Source: Calditrichia bacterium (GTDB lineage Bacteria > Calditrichota > Calditrichia > RBG-13-44-9 > J075). Taken from it: DNA of 64,000 bases. Where the stretch lies: contig JANQQU010000085.1 of the NCBI GenBank assembly GCA_028284905.1, positions 124,001 to 188,000 of the forward strand, read 5' to 3'. Positions 8,396 through 18,092 of the stretch are shown piece after piece. How positions within the stretch are numbered: the stretch's first letter is position 1; the number at the start of each line of letters is the position of its first letter. A model generated the notes under the pieces. It was not told the DNA's origin, did not search any database, and saw nothing but the letters and a program-made list of their open reading frames with translations. A program made the position numbers and the translations under genes.

Positions 8396-8518
8396 GCCCA
8401 ACGCCCAAAATCTGACGAAATTAAAAAACTAAAACGCATTTGCCGCCGGCGTGTATTATATTACTGTTCTGTAATTCGGCCTGTTTGGGAAATCTGCGTA
8501 GAAGTGTGAGGAGTGAAG

Positions 8519-11296
8519 ATGCAGCGAGATTCGGTAAATAAATTTTTTGCAGCGTTTGTTTTTCTAACCAGCTTCATCGTTTATGGCTTGACGATGGCGC
8601 CATCCGTATCCTTTTGGGATTGTGGTGAATTTATTGCCAGCTCCTATCGCCTGGCGATTCCCCATCCGCCCGGTGCGCCGCTTTATCTGCTGGTTGGCCG
8701 GGTATTTACCCTGATACCGGCATTTCTGATGTCCGATATCGCCAGCCGCGTTAACCTGATATCTGTGCTCTCCAGTGCCTTCACCGTGCTGTTCCTTTAT
8801 CTCTGTATTGTCCATCTCATCCGCCAGTATTTGAAAGAAACTGACGGCTTTTTACGCTATGTGCCCTATGCCGGTGCAATGATCGGCTCCCTGGTTTTCG
8901 CATTTTCCCACAGCTTCTGGTTTAATGCCGTGGAAGCGGAAGTATATGCGCCTTCCATGTTTTTTACCGGTATTATCGTTTGGTTAGTCTTTCGCTGGAG
9001 TGAGCGCCACGAAGAGATTGGCAACGAGAAATACCTGCTCCTGATCGCCTACCTGGTTGGTCTGGCCCTTGGGGTGCATTTGCTTAACGTCCTTGCTCTG
9101 CCGATGATTTTCCTGATCGTCTATTATCGCCGTTACGAAATGACCGTGAAAAGTTTTTTGATATTCGCTGTTGTTGGACTGCTGTTGATGCTGCTGGTCT
9201 ATCCGGTGATGGTCCATCGTATTCCCTGGCTGGTAAGTAAGATTGATTTTATCGGATTGGTTTTTGTTGTGCTCTTGATGATTGGCGGACTTTTTTACGC
9301 CATCAACAACCGTCAGCACATCCTTTCCCTGCTTCTTTCCGCGATTTTATTAATTATGATCGGATACGCTTCTTACCTGACTATTTATATCCGCTCCGGA
9401 TTAGATCCCAACATCGATGAAAACGATCCGGAAACCATCGAGGAATTCATCAAGTACATGGGGCGGGAACAGTATGGCGAACATCATTACGATCGCGATC
9501 GCCGCTGGCGGGAATCTGATAACGGCAAAAATTATGAGAGCGCTTCCCAGTTTTTCTGGGACTACCAGATCAACAAAATGTATGTGCGGTATTTCCTCTG
9601 GAATTTTGCCGGGGTGTCTGATAATAAGGTCGATTTTGATCTAAGCAAATTCTGGTTAATTCCGCTATTGCTTGGCATCGGGGGAATGGCCTATCATTTT
9701 CGCCGGGATCGAAAGCATGGGTTTGCCGTCTTTGTGCTGTTCTTTATGACCGGCCTGGCAATTGTTTTATATCTCAATCAACCGGATCCCCAGCCGCGGG
9801 AAAGGGATTACAGTTACGTCGGCTCCTTCTTCGCTTTTGCCATGTGGGTAGGGATTGGTGCTGCCGCCGCTCTGGAGATGCTGGTAAAATATACCCGGAA
9901 AACCTCTGAGGGATTGAGCAATAATCTCGGTTGGGCGCTCACCATTCTTCTCCTGCTTGCCGGACCGGGCAGAATGCTGGCAATGAATTATGACACCCAC
10001 GATCGTACCGGTAATTATGTTGCCTGGGATTATTCATATAATATGTTAGTTTCCTGCGAAACAGGCGGTGTCCTCTTTACTAACGGTGATAATGACACCT
10101 TTCCCCTCTGGTATCTGCAGGAAGTGGAAGGCATTAAAACCGATGTGCGCATTGCCAACCTCAGCCTGCTGAATACTTCCTGGTATATCGAGCAGCTAAA
10201 AAAGCGCGAGCCCCGCGTGCCAATTTCATTGTCAGATGAAAGAATCGCCAACGTCAATCTGGTAATGTGGCCGGAGGAGCAGGAGTTCGAAGTACCGATT
10301 GTCAAAAAGAGAAACTGGCGGGCAGAAGCGGATCGTTACCAATTGGCGTTGGATATGGACAGCGCATCCGTTCCGCAAAGCATGAAATTTAAAGTAAAAC
10401 CGAAACTCACCTTGCCGACCCCGGACGGGCAAATGGTCGGCGTGCTGCGGGTGCAGGATTTAATGATTCTGAATATCCTTACCGCTAACCAATTTGAAAA
10501 ACCACTCTATTTCTCCTTCACTACCGGCACTGGTAATCAGCTGGACGGTTTGCAGGATTATATGCGCATGGATGGCATTCTATTGCGAATCACCCCGTAT
10601 AAAGACTGGGATATCGCCCCGGATCGCGCCTATGATCTTATAATGAATAAGTTCAAATTCCGTAATTTGAACAATCCCGATGTATATTACGATGCTAGCA
10701 CCATCCGCCTGCTGCAAAACTATCGCTCGGCCTATTACCGCCTCGCCGATCATTTTCTGAAGACGAATGACAAGGAGCGTTTTGTCAAGCTGACGGAAAA
10801 AATGAATGATGTGATGCCGGAGTCGGTAATTCCCTTTAACAATCCAACCCTGCGCCGGGTAATGACCGGTCTGGCATTTATGGCAGAGGTTCGTCCGCTT
10901 GAGGAGATGGAAAAAGAAGAATTCTCCCTGATGGATTTGCGCATTTTCGGAGAGATGGGAGAGCAATATAATTATCCGAGAGTAGGCATTCCTGCTTTGG
11001 AAAAAGTGCTCGAAGTAGCGCTCAATGATCCGACAAATCCCGGTATCGAAGAACAAATCCGCAGTGTTTTCCGGCAGGATAGTTATTATCAACAGGCCTC
11101 GGAAGCTGAAAAGGAAATGGTCCGGAAAAAAGCGGTCGTTGAACCAGTGCGGCAGCGACTGGTTACCATGTATGAAAAAGTGGGTGAAATCGGAAAAGCC
11201 CGGGATATTTTAGTTAAATGGCAGGAAGAAGAACCGGGAAATCGTTTTATTAATGAAAACCTGCCGCGGATCGAACAAAAGCTTGAAGAAGAGTAG
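8519..11296 (+). CDS. DUF2723 membrane protein, putative glycosyltransferase (copy 1)
   Basis: A ~925-residue multi-span membrane protein of the DUF2723 family (related to TMEM260-type O-mannosyltransferases, CAZy GT117). The family signature is at the N-terminus: 'FWDCGEFIASSYRLAIPHPP' and 'NAVEAEVYAPSM'. About 11-13 membrane helices fill residues ~10-490, including a 'NQPDPQPRERDYSYVGSFFA' loop. The C-terminal ~400 residues are soluble, and the last ~150 look helical and TPR-like. The ATG at 8519 is preferred over GTG 8513 because AGGAG at 8509-8513 ends 5 bp before it. It is closely similar to the gene at 12679, and a GT2 gene lies between them. Likely role: sugar transfer from a lipid-linked donor to exported proteins or glycans (inference). 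Confidence 0.88.
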   Translation: MQRDSVNKFFAAFVFLTSFIVYGLTMAPSVSFWDCGEFIASSYRLAIPHPPGAPLYLLVGRVFTLIPAFLMSDIASRVNLISVLSSAFTVLFLYLCIVHLIRQYLKETDGFLRYVPYAGAMIGSLVFAFSHSFWFNAVEAEVYAPSMFFTGIIVWLVFRWSERHEEIGNEKYLLLIAYLVGLALGVHLLNVLALPMIFLIVYYRRYEMTVKSFLIFAVVGLLLMLLVYPVMVHRIPWLVSKIDFIGLVFVVLLMIGGLFYAINNRQHILSLLLSAILLIMIGYASYLTIYIRSGLDPNIDENDPETIEEFIKYMGREQYGEHHYDRDRRWRESDNGKNYESASQFFWDYQINKMYVRYFLWNFAGVSDNKVDFDLSKFWLIPLLLGIGGMAYHFRRDRKHGFAVFVLFFMTGLAIVLYLNQPDPQPRERDYSYVGSFFAFAMWVGIGAAAALEMLVKYTRKTSEGLSNNLGWALTILLLLAGPGRMLAMNYDTHDRTGNYVAWDYSYNMLVSCETGGVLFTNGDNDTFPLWYLQEVEGIKTDVRIANLSLLNTSWYIEQLKKREPRVPISLSDERIANVNLVMWPEEQEFEVPIVKKRNWRAEADRYQLALDMDSASVPQSMKFKVKPKLTLPTPDGQMVGVLRVQDLMILNILTANQFEKPLYFSFTTGTGNQLDGLQDYMRMDGILLRITPYKDWDIAPDRAYDLIMNKFKFRNLNNPDVYYDASTIRLLQNYRSAYYRLADHFLKTNDKERFVKLTEKMNDVMPESVIPFNNPTLRRVMTGLAFMAEVRPLEEMEKEEFSLMDLRIFGEMGEQYNYPRVGIPALEKVLEVALNDPTNPGIEEQIRSVFRQDSYYQQASEAEKEMVRKKAVVEPVRQRLVTMYEKVGEIGKARDILVKWQEEEPGNRFINENLPRIEQKLEEE

Positions 11297-11508
11297 TCAT
11301 AAGCACATCCGGCATATCTTTGCAGATAATCGCTCTTCGGATACCGGCGAGTGATAAGAAGGGAAATCGGATAGGATTGCATCGAAATCTACATTCTGCC
11401 CGGGCGCAAACAAATATCTATGGGATCAACTGTATTTATTTGCTTGCGAAAATTTCCGATTTTTCTTAATATCGACGATGTTTTTTACTGGATTAGATAG
11501 ACGCGCCT

Positions 11509-12639
11509 ATGAATAACAGGGATGAGAAACCACTGGTTTCTATAGTAACACTGAATTATAATGGCAAACGCTTTTTGGCTGATTTATTTGATGCTTTACG
11601 GGCGTGTAGCTATGATAATTTAGAAATCATCATGGTAGATAACGATTCGCATGATGACAGCGTGGCATTTGTTCGCGAGCATTATCCGGAAGTTATTGTT
11701 CACGAGACCGGGGAAAATCTGCTTTATGCCGGTGGCAACAACGAAGGGATAAAGATTGCCAATGGGCGCTATATCTGCCTGTTAAATAACGACGTTACCG
11801 TGGCTGCGGATTTCATTGAACCTGTCGTTGCCTTATTCGAGGATAATGAGAAGGTTGCCGCTATTCAGCCAAAAATTTTAGCGATGAAAGCCCCGGACCA
11901 TCTGGAATACGCTGGCGCCTGCGGTGGATTTCTTGATTGGTTTGGGTATCCGTTTCTGCGTGGCCGTATTCTGGAAACGACCGAAAGGGACGACGGGCAA
12001 TATGATTCTCCCATGAAACTATTCTGGGGGAGCGGTGCCTGTCTTTTTTTACGTAAGGATGTCATTGAAGAAACCGGTCTGCTCGATGTAGAATTCGGTT
12101 TACATATGGAAGAAATTGACCTTTGCTGGCGGATTCACTTACAGGGCAAGGAAATTTGGTGCCTGCCGGAATCGCGGATTTGGCATCTCGGCGGTGGCAC
12201 ATTGCCGCAACATAATCCGCAAAAGATGTATTGGAATTTTCGCAATAACATTTTTCTGCTGGTGAAAAACCTGGGAATTTTTAATTTGCTGTTAAGATTA
12301 CCACTAAGAATTATGCTGGATATATTGGCAATGCTTGCCGAATTCGCCAAAGGGCATTTTGGGGGAGGATTCGCAATTATTCGGGCATATGGCTGGCTGC
12401 TCAGTCATGTGGGAACAATGTTTCGGCACCGCCGGGTTGTGCAGCGGCAACGAAAGGTGAGTGACCGGGAAGTTGCCCGCCGGATGTATCCCGGCAGTGT
12501 CATTCTGGAATATCTCCTACTTGGCCGCAAAAAAATTACCAACCTGATATTCTACAAAAAACTGGCCCGCCGTAATCAGGCAGAATACTCTACTGCATTT
12601 AACGAATTGTTGAAAACCACGAATTTGATAAAAACTTGA
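11509..12639 (+). CDS. Glycosyltransferase family 2
   Basis: A 376-residue GT-A enzyme of family GT2, rhamnosyltransferase-like. It opens with 'PLVSIVTLNYNGKRFL', has the nucleotide-sugar site 'IIMVDNDSHDDSV', the DxD-equivalent 'LLNNDVTV' near residue 95, and 'WGSGACLFLRKDVIEETG' with 'MEEIDLCWRIHLQGKEIWC' typical of the acceptor half. A membrane-associated helix follows ('LLLRLPLRIMLDILAMLAEF'), and the C-terminal tail is basic. It sits between the two DUF2723 paralogues, 40 bp before the second. No strong Shine-Dalgarno site precedes the ATG; the 212 bp upstream carry no recognisable gene and may hold a promoter. Donor and acceptor sugars are unknown. Confidence 0.9.
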   Translation: MNNRDEKPLVSIVTLNYNGKRFLADLFDALRACSYDNLEIIMVDNDSHDDSVAFVREHYPEVIVHETGENLLYAGGNNEGIKIANGRYICLLNNDVTVAADFIEPVVALFEDNEKVAAIQPKILAMKAPDHLEYAGACGGFLDWFGYPFLRGRILETTERDDGQYDSPMKLFWGSGACLFLRKDVIEETGLLDVEFGLHMEEIDLCWRIHLQGKEIWCLPESRIWHLGGGTLPQHNPQKMYWNFRNNIFLLVKNLGIFNLLLRLPLRIMLDILAMLAEFAKGHFGGGFAIIRAYGWLLSHVGTMFRHRRVVQRQRKVSDREVARRMYPGSVILEYLLLGRKKITNLIFYKKLARRNQAEYSTAFNELLKTTNLIKT

Positions 12640-12678
12640 AGATAGACGGATCCAATAAAACGAGGAGTAATCGATTTA

Positions 12679-15483
12679 ATGAACGATAAAATGCAGCATC
12701 GACTGTTTGCAGGCTTTTCTTTCCTCCTTAGCCTGGCTATTTATCTGAAAACGATGGCACCCACAGTTGCATTCTGGGATTGCGGTGAATTTATCGCTTG
12801 TGCCTATCGTTTGGCAATACCACACCCGCCCGGCGCACCGCTCTACTTATTGGTAGGCCGTGTCTTCACTTTAATCCCGGCGTTTATTATTGAAGATATC
12901 GCGAAACGCGTGAATCTGATTTCCGCCCTGTCCAGCGCGGTGACGATTCTTTTCCTGCATATGACCATCGTGCATCTCATTAAGGAATACATGCGGGAAG
13001 AGCTCGCAGATCCGTTCCTGAAGTATGTGCCGCATATTGGTGCAGTCATCGGCTCGCTGGCTTTTGCATTCAGCCATAGTTTCTGGTTCAATGCTGTAGA
13101 AGCAGAAGTTTATGCGCCGTCTATGCTCTTTACCGGCATCTGTGTTTGGTTAGTATTTCGCTGGAGCGAGAAAAGCGATGAGATTGGCAATGAAAAATAT
13201 CTGCTGCTAATCGCCTACATGATGGGCCTTGCCATCGGCGTTCACTTGCTGAACGTACTTACGCTACCGATGATTTTCCTGGTGATTTATTACAAGCGTT
13301 TCGAAATCAACATGACCACATTTTTCACCATGGTTGCCATAGGATTAGGATTAACCTTACTGGTATATCCCGGCATGGTAAAAGGAATACCGGTGCTTGT
13401 GCACCAAATTGGTTTTGAGGGAATGATCTTCCTCGTCGTCGCTGCCGGCGGTATATTGGGCTATGCGGTAAATAATGGCCAAAAAGCGTTAGCACTGGTG
13501 ATTACCTGCCTCTTGCTGATTACCATCGGATACTCCTCTTATTTAATGATTTACATCCGTTCCGGACTGGATCCCAATATCGATGAAAACAATCCGGAAA
13601 CGGTTGAGAAGTTTATCAGCTATATGAATCGCGAGCAGTATGGAGAACATCACTTCGACCGAGCCCGTCGCTGGAAAGAATCGCCGAATGGCAATCAATA
13701 CAGCAGCGGTATGGATTTCTTCTGGCGTTATCAGATCAACGAAATGTATGTGCGCTATTTCCTCTGGAATTTCGGTGGTATCGAAGAAAACACCAACTTT
13801 TCCCGGGAGCGAAAACGGGCGGATGTGATGCGATTCTGGGCATTACCGTTATTGCTCGGCCTCATCGGAGGATATTATCATTTCATGAAAGATCGAAGGC
13901 ATGGCCTGGCGATTTTTGTATTGTTCTTTATGACCGGCCTGGCAATCGTGCTCTATCTTAACCAACCGGACCCGCAGCCAAGGGAAAGGGACTACAGTTA
14001 TGTCGGTTCGTTTTTTGCCTTTTCGATTTGGATTGGGATTGGTGCTGCGGCAATCCTGGAAAATATTTATAAAGCGGTGGCGAAAAAAGAAGGTGCCGGC
14101 GGTGCTATCGGCTGGATCGTTGCGGTACTGCTGTTTGCCCTGGTGCCGATGCGCATGATGGCAGTAAACTATAACGTTCATGATCGCACCGGCAACTTTG
14201 TCGCCCACGATTATTCCCGTAATATGCTCGCCTCCGCAGGACCAAACGGTATTATGTTCACCAATGGTGATAATGATACTTTTCCCTTATGGTATTTGCA
14301 GGAAGTCGAGAAATATCGTACCGATGTTCGTGTCGCGAATCTTAGCCTGCTGAATACTTCCTGGTATATTGAGCAGCTTAAGAACAAAGAGCCGAAAGTG
14401 CCGATCAGTTTTAGCGATACAGAAATTGAGGCAATGAAGTATCCGGTTCCCTGGAAGGAAAGAAAGGTAGAGGTGTCTACCATTTCGGAAACTGCCCGCC
14501 GGGCGGAAGCGGAACGATACCGTCTCTCACTGGGTATCGATGATAGCTTGACAATACCGGATAAAGTGACATTCAATGTGAAACCGAAGATGCAAATTCC
14601 CGGCAGGGGAGGGGCATTGCGAATTCAGGACTGGATGATCCTGAATATTCTCATCACCAACCAATTCGAGAATCCGATTTATTTCGCGGTGACAACTTCC
14701 GATCAGAACCGTCTGGATGAATTGAAAAGATATCAGAAGATGGATGGTTTACTGTTCCAGGTTACCAGTATTAGGGATTGGACGATTGAGCCGGAAAAGC
14801 TTTATGATAACCTGATGAACAAATTCGTTTATCGAAATCTGAACAACCCGGATGTTTACTATAATGAGAACATTATCGGGTTGCTGCAAAATTATCGCTC
14901 GGCTTTCTTCCGCCTGGGAACTCATTATCTTGATAGTGGGAACGAGGCGCGTTTCGAGGAAGTTATGCAAAGACTATATGAAATAATGCCGCCGGAGGTG
15001 ATACCATTTACCCATAATCAGTTCGAAGAAGTGCTCACGGCATTTGCTACTATGGCGAATGTTTACAGCAAGGATCAGCTAACTGTGGATTCAATGGGCA
15101 TGCGCCAATTGCAGGCCGTCGGAGAAATTTCTCTGAATTATAAAAAATACGATCTGGCCGAGGTCGCTTATCAACAAGTGCTTGCCCCATTATTGGATAA
15201 CCCGCAGGGCGAACTGGTGCAATCGTACATGCGCGGTATTACCCGCAATCCGGCGCTGTACGATCAGGCGACCGAAGATCAGCGGAATCAGATCTTACAG
15301 TCGGCTATTTCGCAAATCAAGCGGCAGATTGTAACCGTCTATAAAGATAGCAAAAATTACGACACTGCCATTGAAGTGCTTAATGGCTGGTTGAGCAAAG
15401 ACGCCAACGATCAATACGCCAAACAGCAGCTGGATGCCTTTAAAAATCTGAAAGCAACTGCGGAAGCGCCTGAGGGTACCTGA
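12679..15483 (+). CDS. DUF2723 membrane protein, putative glycosyltransferase (copy 2)
   Basis: A 934-residue paralogue of the protein at 8519, aligning along its whole length with long identical runs such as 'EFIACAYRLAIPHPPGAPLY', 'EIGNEKYLLLIAYMMG' and 'NQPDPQPRERDYSYVGSFFA'. The N-terminal half holds about a dozen membrane helices; the C-terminal part (from ~490) is soluble and ends in TPR-like helices. GAGGAG lies about 12 bp before the ATG. Its 3' end is 14 bp from the UPF0104-type protein, so the two are probably co-transcribed. The pair most likely arose by local duplication and may differ in acceptor; this is inferred from similarity and position only. Confidence 0.88.
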   Translation: MNDKMQHRLFAGFSFLLSLAIYLKTMAPTVAFWDCGEFIACAYRLAIPHPPGAPLYLLVGRVFTLIPAFIIEDIAKRVNLISALSSAVTILFLHMTIVHLIKEYMREELADPFLKYVPHIGAVIGSLAFAFSHSFWFNAVEAEVYAPSMLFTGICVWLVFRWSEKSDEIGNEKYLLLIAYMMGLAIGVHLLNVLTLPMIFLVIYYKRFEINMTTFFTMVAIGLGLTLLVYPGMVKGIPVLVHQIGFEGMIFLVVAAGGILGYAVNNGQKALALVITCLLLITIGYSSYLMIYIRSGLDPNIDENNPETVEKFISYMNREQYGEHHFDRARRWKESPNGNQYSSGMDFFWRYQINEMYVRYFLWNFGGIEENTNFSRERKRADVMRFWALPLLLGLIGGYYHFMKDRRHGLAIFVLFFMTGLAIVLYLNQPDPQPRERDYSYVGSFFAFSIWIGIGAAAILENIYKAVAKKEGAGGAIGWIVAVLLFALVPMRMMAVNYNVHDRTGNFVAHDYSRNMLASAGPNGIMFTNGDNDTFPLWYLQEVEKYRTDVRVANLSLLNTSWYIEQLKNKEPKVPISFSDTEIEAMKYPVPWKERKVEVSTISETARRAEAERYRLSLGIDDSLTIPDKVTFNVKPKMQIPGRGGALRIQDWMILNILITNQFENPIYFAVTTSDQNRLDELKRYQKMDGLLFQVTSIRDWTIEPEKLYDNLMNKFVYRNLNNPDVYYNENIIGLLQNYRSAFFRLGTHYLDSGNEARFEEVMQRLYEIMPPEVIPFTHNQFEEVLTAFATMANVYSKDQLTVDSMGMRQLQAVGEISLNYKKYDLAEVAYQQVLAPLLDNPQGELVQSYMRGITRNPALYDQATEDQRNQILQSAISQIKRQIVTVYKDSKNYDTAIEVLNGWLSKDANDQYAKQQLDAFKNLKATAEAPEGT

Positions 15484-15497
15484 GGAAATCCTGCCAG

Positions 15498-16478
15498 ATG
15501 AAAAAAACCGGTATGAATATTCTGCGAGCAGTCATTAGTTTCGGGCTGCTCGCTTATCTTATCTCGATCGCCGATATCGCCCAGATCTACGAAACGATCA
15601 AGCAGGCGAATTTGGCCTATCTCGGGTTGGCCCTGCTTATTTTTACCGCGGCGATCTTCGTACTATCACTTCGTTGGCAGATTTTGCTCAACCAGGTTGA
15701 TATACGACCGGGTTATTTTCGCCTGGTCATCTTCTATTTTATCGGATATTTCCTGAACAACTTTTTACCCACCAGTATCGGTGGGGATGTCAGCCGCGCC
15801 TATAATATTGCCAAAACCAGTGGGAGGCATGGTACCGGTGTCGCCAGTGTTCTGCTGGAAAGAATGCTCGGATTACTGGCAACTTTAACCCTGGCCTCTT
15901 TATCAGTATTCTGGGTTGCAGAACTGTTTCAAACCGATCTGATCATTATTGTTACGATCGGGATGCTTGCTTTTGTGGTTTTTGTTTTATTGAATCTCTT
16001 TAACCCAACGCTTTTTGGCTTCTCTTCCCGCCTTCTCAAGAAAATTCATTGGTGGGGGATCGGTGATAAAATCGTGGAAGTGTTCGCCACCATACACGAT
16101 TACCGCCAATCAAAAGCAGCGGTGTTGCAGGCCTACCTTCTATCCCTATGTGCCCAGTTTTTGGTTGTGGTAATGAATTACGTCCTCGCCCAGGCGCTAG
16201 CTCTCAAGAACATTACCTTTGGATATTTGTTGCTGGTTATTCCAGTCACTTTCGTTATTAGCATGGCACCGTCAATTAATGGTCTGGGCGTGCGGGATTT
16301 CGGATACGAAAGCTTATTAAGTAAAATAGGCATTGATACTTCCCAGGCCTTATCCTTATCTTTCCTGAACACTCTGACGCCGATGATCATCAGTATAATC
16401 GGGGGAGTGATGTTGATCTTTTACCGGAATAAAGCAGCGATTGCAGTTGCGCCGATCGAAGATAAAGAAAAAATTTAG
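15498..16478 (+). CDS. UPF0104 / LPG-synthase-TM family membrane protein (flippase-like)
   Basis: A 326-residue polytopic protein with about 8 helices and the family's hallmarks: 'LGLALLIFTAAIFVLSLRWQ', 'YFLNNFLPTSIGGDVSRAY' near residues 85-105, 'VASVLLERMLGLLATL', and the late 'MAPSINGLGVRDFGYESLL'. The family includes the membrane part of MprF and archaeal AglD-associated proteins, and is often described as a lipid or polyprenyl-sugar flippase, though direct evidence is limited. GAGGAAATCC lies just upstream of the ATG. It follows the second DUF2723 gene by 14 bp, supporting a role in moving a lipid-linked substrate for those enzymes (inference). Confidence 0.85.
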   Translation: MKKTGMNILRAVISFGLLAYLISIADIAQIYETIKQANLAYLGLALLIFTAAIFVLSLRWQILLNQVDIRPGYFRLVIFYFIGYFLNNFLPTSIGGDVSRAYNIAKTSGRHGTGVASVLLERMLGLLATLTLASLSVFWVAELFQTDLIIIVTIGMLAFVVFVLLNLFNPTLFGFSSRLLKKIHWWGIGDKIVEVFATIHDYRQSKAAVLQAYLLSLCAQFLVVVMNYVLAQALALKNITFGYLLLVIPVTFVISMAPSINGLGVRDFGYESLLSKIGIDTSQALSLSFLNTLTPMIISIIGGVMLIFYRNKAAIAVAPIEDKEKI

Positions 16479-16560
16479 GCAGTAATCTGGAAACATCGCC
16501 GGATATTGGCGTGTAATGGTTATACTTGAGCGATGCGCCATTTTTACCAGGAGGTGTGAA

Positions 16561-17607
16561 TTGAAAAACGTTGTGCAAATAATCATTCTGTTATTCGTTA
16601 CTGGACTGATGATGCTGGTCTCCAGTTGCGATCACAAACCCGATAGCAAAGGTAACCTGGACGAGATTATTGTTTTCGCCGATTCTCTGGAGTGGGTCGA
16701 TTACAAAGATGCGCTGGGTAGTCACTTCTCCAAAATCTATCGAATGCCGACCATGGAACGGGAATATGTTATTACCCGGAAACCCATCGAAAAACTTCAC
16801 TTGTTTCAAAATCGCCGCAATATTGTATTTCTCGGCACCTTGAATGGTCAGGGTGAGGTTTCTCAGCAAATCCGAGGTATTCTCTCGGAAAATGTTGTCG
16901 AAGGCATTAACAAAGGCGATTACTTCTATATTCCCCGCGAGGATGAGTGGGCTGCTGATCAATATGTCGTTTACCTGGTGGCACCGGACAAGGATGCCAT
17001 GTTAACCCGGATTTATGATTTGGGAGAGTTGGTTTACGACAATTTTAAAGAATCCTATTATAAGCGCTTGAAAAAAGATATGTATTCCTGGGGAGAACAA
17101 ACAGAAGTGGAAAGATTTCTGTTTGATAACTACCCTTTTACATTGAGAATTCAGCACGACTATCACCTTGTAGATCAGTCCATTGAAGAGAATTATGTTT
17201 GGCTGCGACGTTTTAACCCCGATCGGTCCATGTTTATTCATTGGATTCCCTATGAGGATTCAGTGAAAATCAGTTTCGACTGGATCGTTGCCCAGAGAAA
17301 TAACCTCGCCGAAAAAATCTATGAAGGTGACATCGTCGTGGAAAATGAAACGGACATGGAGCAGGTGCAATTTAATAATTCTCCCGCTCTGCGCCTGGAA
17401 GGCACCTGGAAAAATCCCAAGCACTTCATTGGTGGCCCCTTCCGCAATACCACATTTATCGATAAAGAAAATAAGTTGATCTATATGGTCGATTTTTATG
17501 TTCAGGCAGTTGGAAAGCGAAAGAAGCCATTTCTCGATCAACTGGATGTAATGGCACATACATTCCGCACCCGCAAACTGGACGAAAACGGTAAACAATC
17601 ACTCTAA
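16561..17607 (+). CDS. DUF4837 family lipoprotein
   Basis: The start is set at TTG 16561 because AGGAGG at 16549-16554 stands 6 bp before it, and because this gives a clean lipoprotein signal: a KN start, hydrophobic 'IIILLFVTGLMMLV' and lipobox 'LVSSC' with Cys at residue 23. The 348-residue product then runs through 'EIIVFADSLEWVDYKDALG' and 'PREDEWAADQYVVYLVAPDK' to 'FIGGPFRNTTFIDKENKLIY', all typical of DUF4837 proteins, which are known mainly from Bacteroidota and relatives. It should be anchored to an outer or inner membrane. Its function is unknown. purE follows after 24 bp. Confidence 0.85.
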   Translation: MKNVVQIIILLFVTGLMMLVSSCDHKPDSKGNLDEIIVFADSLEWVDYKDALGSHFSKIYRMPTMEREYVITRKPIEKLHLFQNRRNIVFLGTLNGQGEVSQQIRGILSENVVEGINKGDYFYIPREDEWAADQYVVYLVAPDKDAMLTRIYDLGELVYDNFKESYYKRLKKDMYSWGEQTEVERFLFDNYPFTLRIQHDYHLVDQSIEENYVWLRRFNPDRSMFIHWIPYEDSVKISFDWIVAQRNNLAEKIYEGDIVVENETDMEQVQFNNSPALRLEGTWKNPKHFIGGPFRNTTFIDKENKLIYMVDFYVQAVGKRKKPFLDQLDVMAHTFRTRKLDENGKQSL

Positions 17608-17631
17608 ATGAAAATTATCAGGAGATAGAGA

Positions 17632-18090
17632 ATGGGCAAAGTGGCCATTTTAATGGGTAGCGAATCTGATCGCGCAGCAGTGAGTCCCTCAATGGATTAT
17701 TACAAATTTTTTGGTGTGGATGCGGAAATGATGGTAATGTCCGCACATCGAACCCCGGAAAAAGTGCATGATTTTGCAGTGAATGCACGGAAAAATGGTT
17801 ACAGTGTTATCGTGGCTTGCGCCGGAATGGCTGCACATTTACCCGGCGTTGTGTCTGCATATACAACCTTGCCTGTTATTGGCGTACCATTGTCCGGCAG
17901 CGATTTAAATGGCCTGGATGCCCTTTATTCAATCGTTCAGATGCCCTCTGGCGTACCGGTTGCGACAATGGGAATCGGCAAAGCCGGTGCCCGCAATGCA
18001 GCTGTTCTAGCAGCGGAAATTATTTCCCTGAATGACGAGGCTGTCGCGGAAAGACTGGTCGCTTTTAAAGCGCAGGAGTGCAAGCTCTAG
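17632..18090 (+). CDS. purE: N5-carboxyaminoimidazole ribonucleotide mutase (PurE)
   Basis: A 152-residue class I PurE, which interconverts N5-CAIR and CAIR in de novo purine synthesis in the cytoplasm. The diagnostic motifs are all there: 'ILMGSESD' at the N-terminus, 'MSAHRTPEKV' around residue 38, 'ACAGMAAHLPGVVSAYTTLP' around residues 62-81, and 'PSGVPVATMGIGKAGARNAA' near 103-122. AGGAG precedes the ATG by 9-10 bp. No purK is adjacent. The kinase gene follows at once (its ATG is 2 bp after this stop), so the two are co-transcribed. Confidence 0.95.
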   Translation: MGKVAILMGSESDRAAVSPSMDYYKFFGVDAEMMVMSAHRTPEKVHDFAVNARKNGYSVIVACAGMAAHLPGVVSAYTTLPVIGVPLSGSDLNGLDALYSIVQMPSGVPVATMGIGKAGARNAAVLAAEIISLNDEAVAERLVAFKAQECKL

Positions 18091-18092
18091 GA

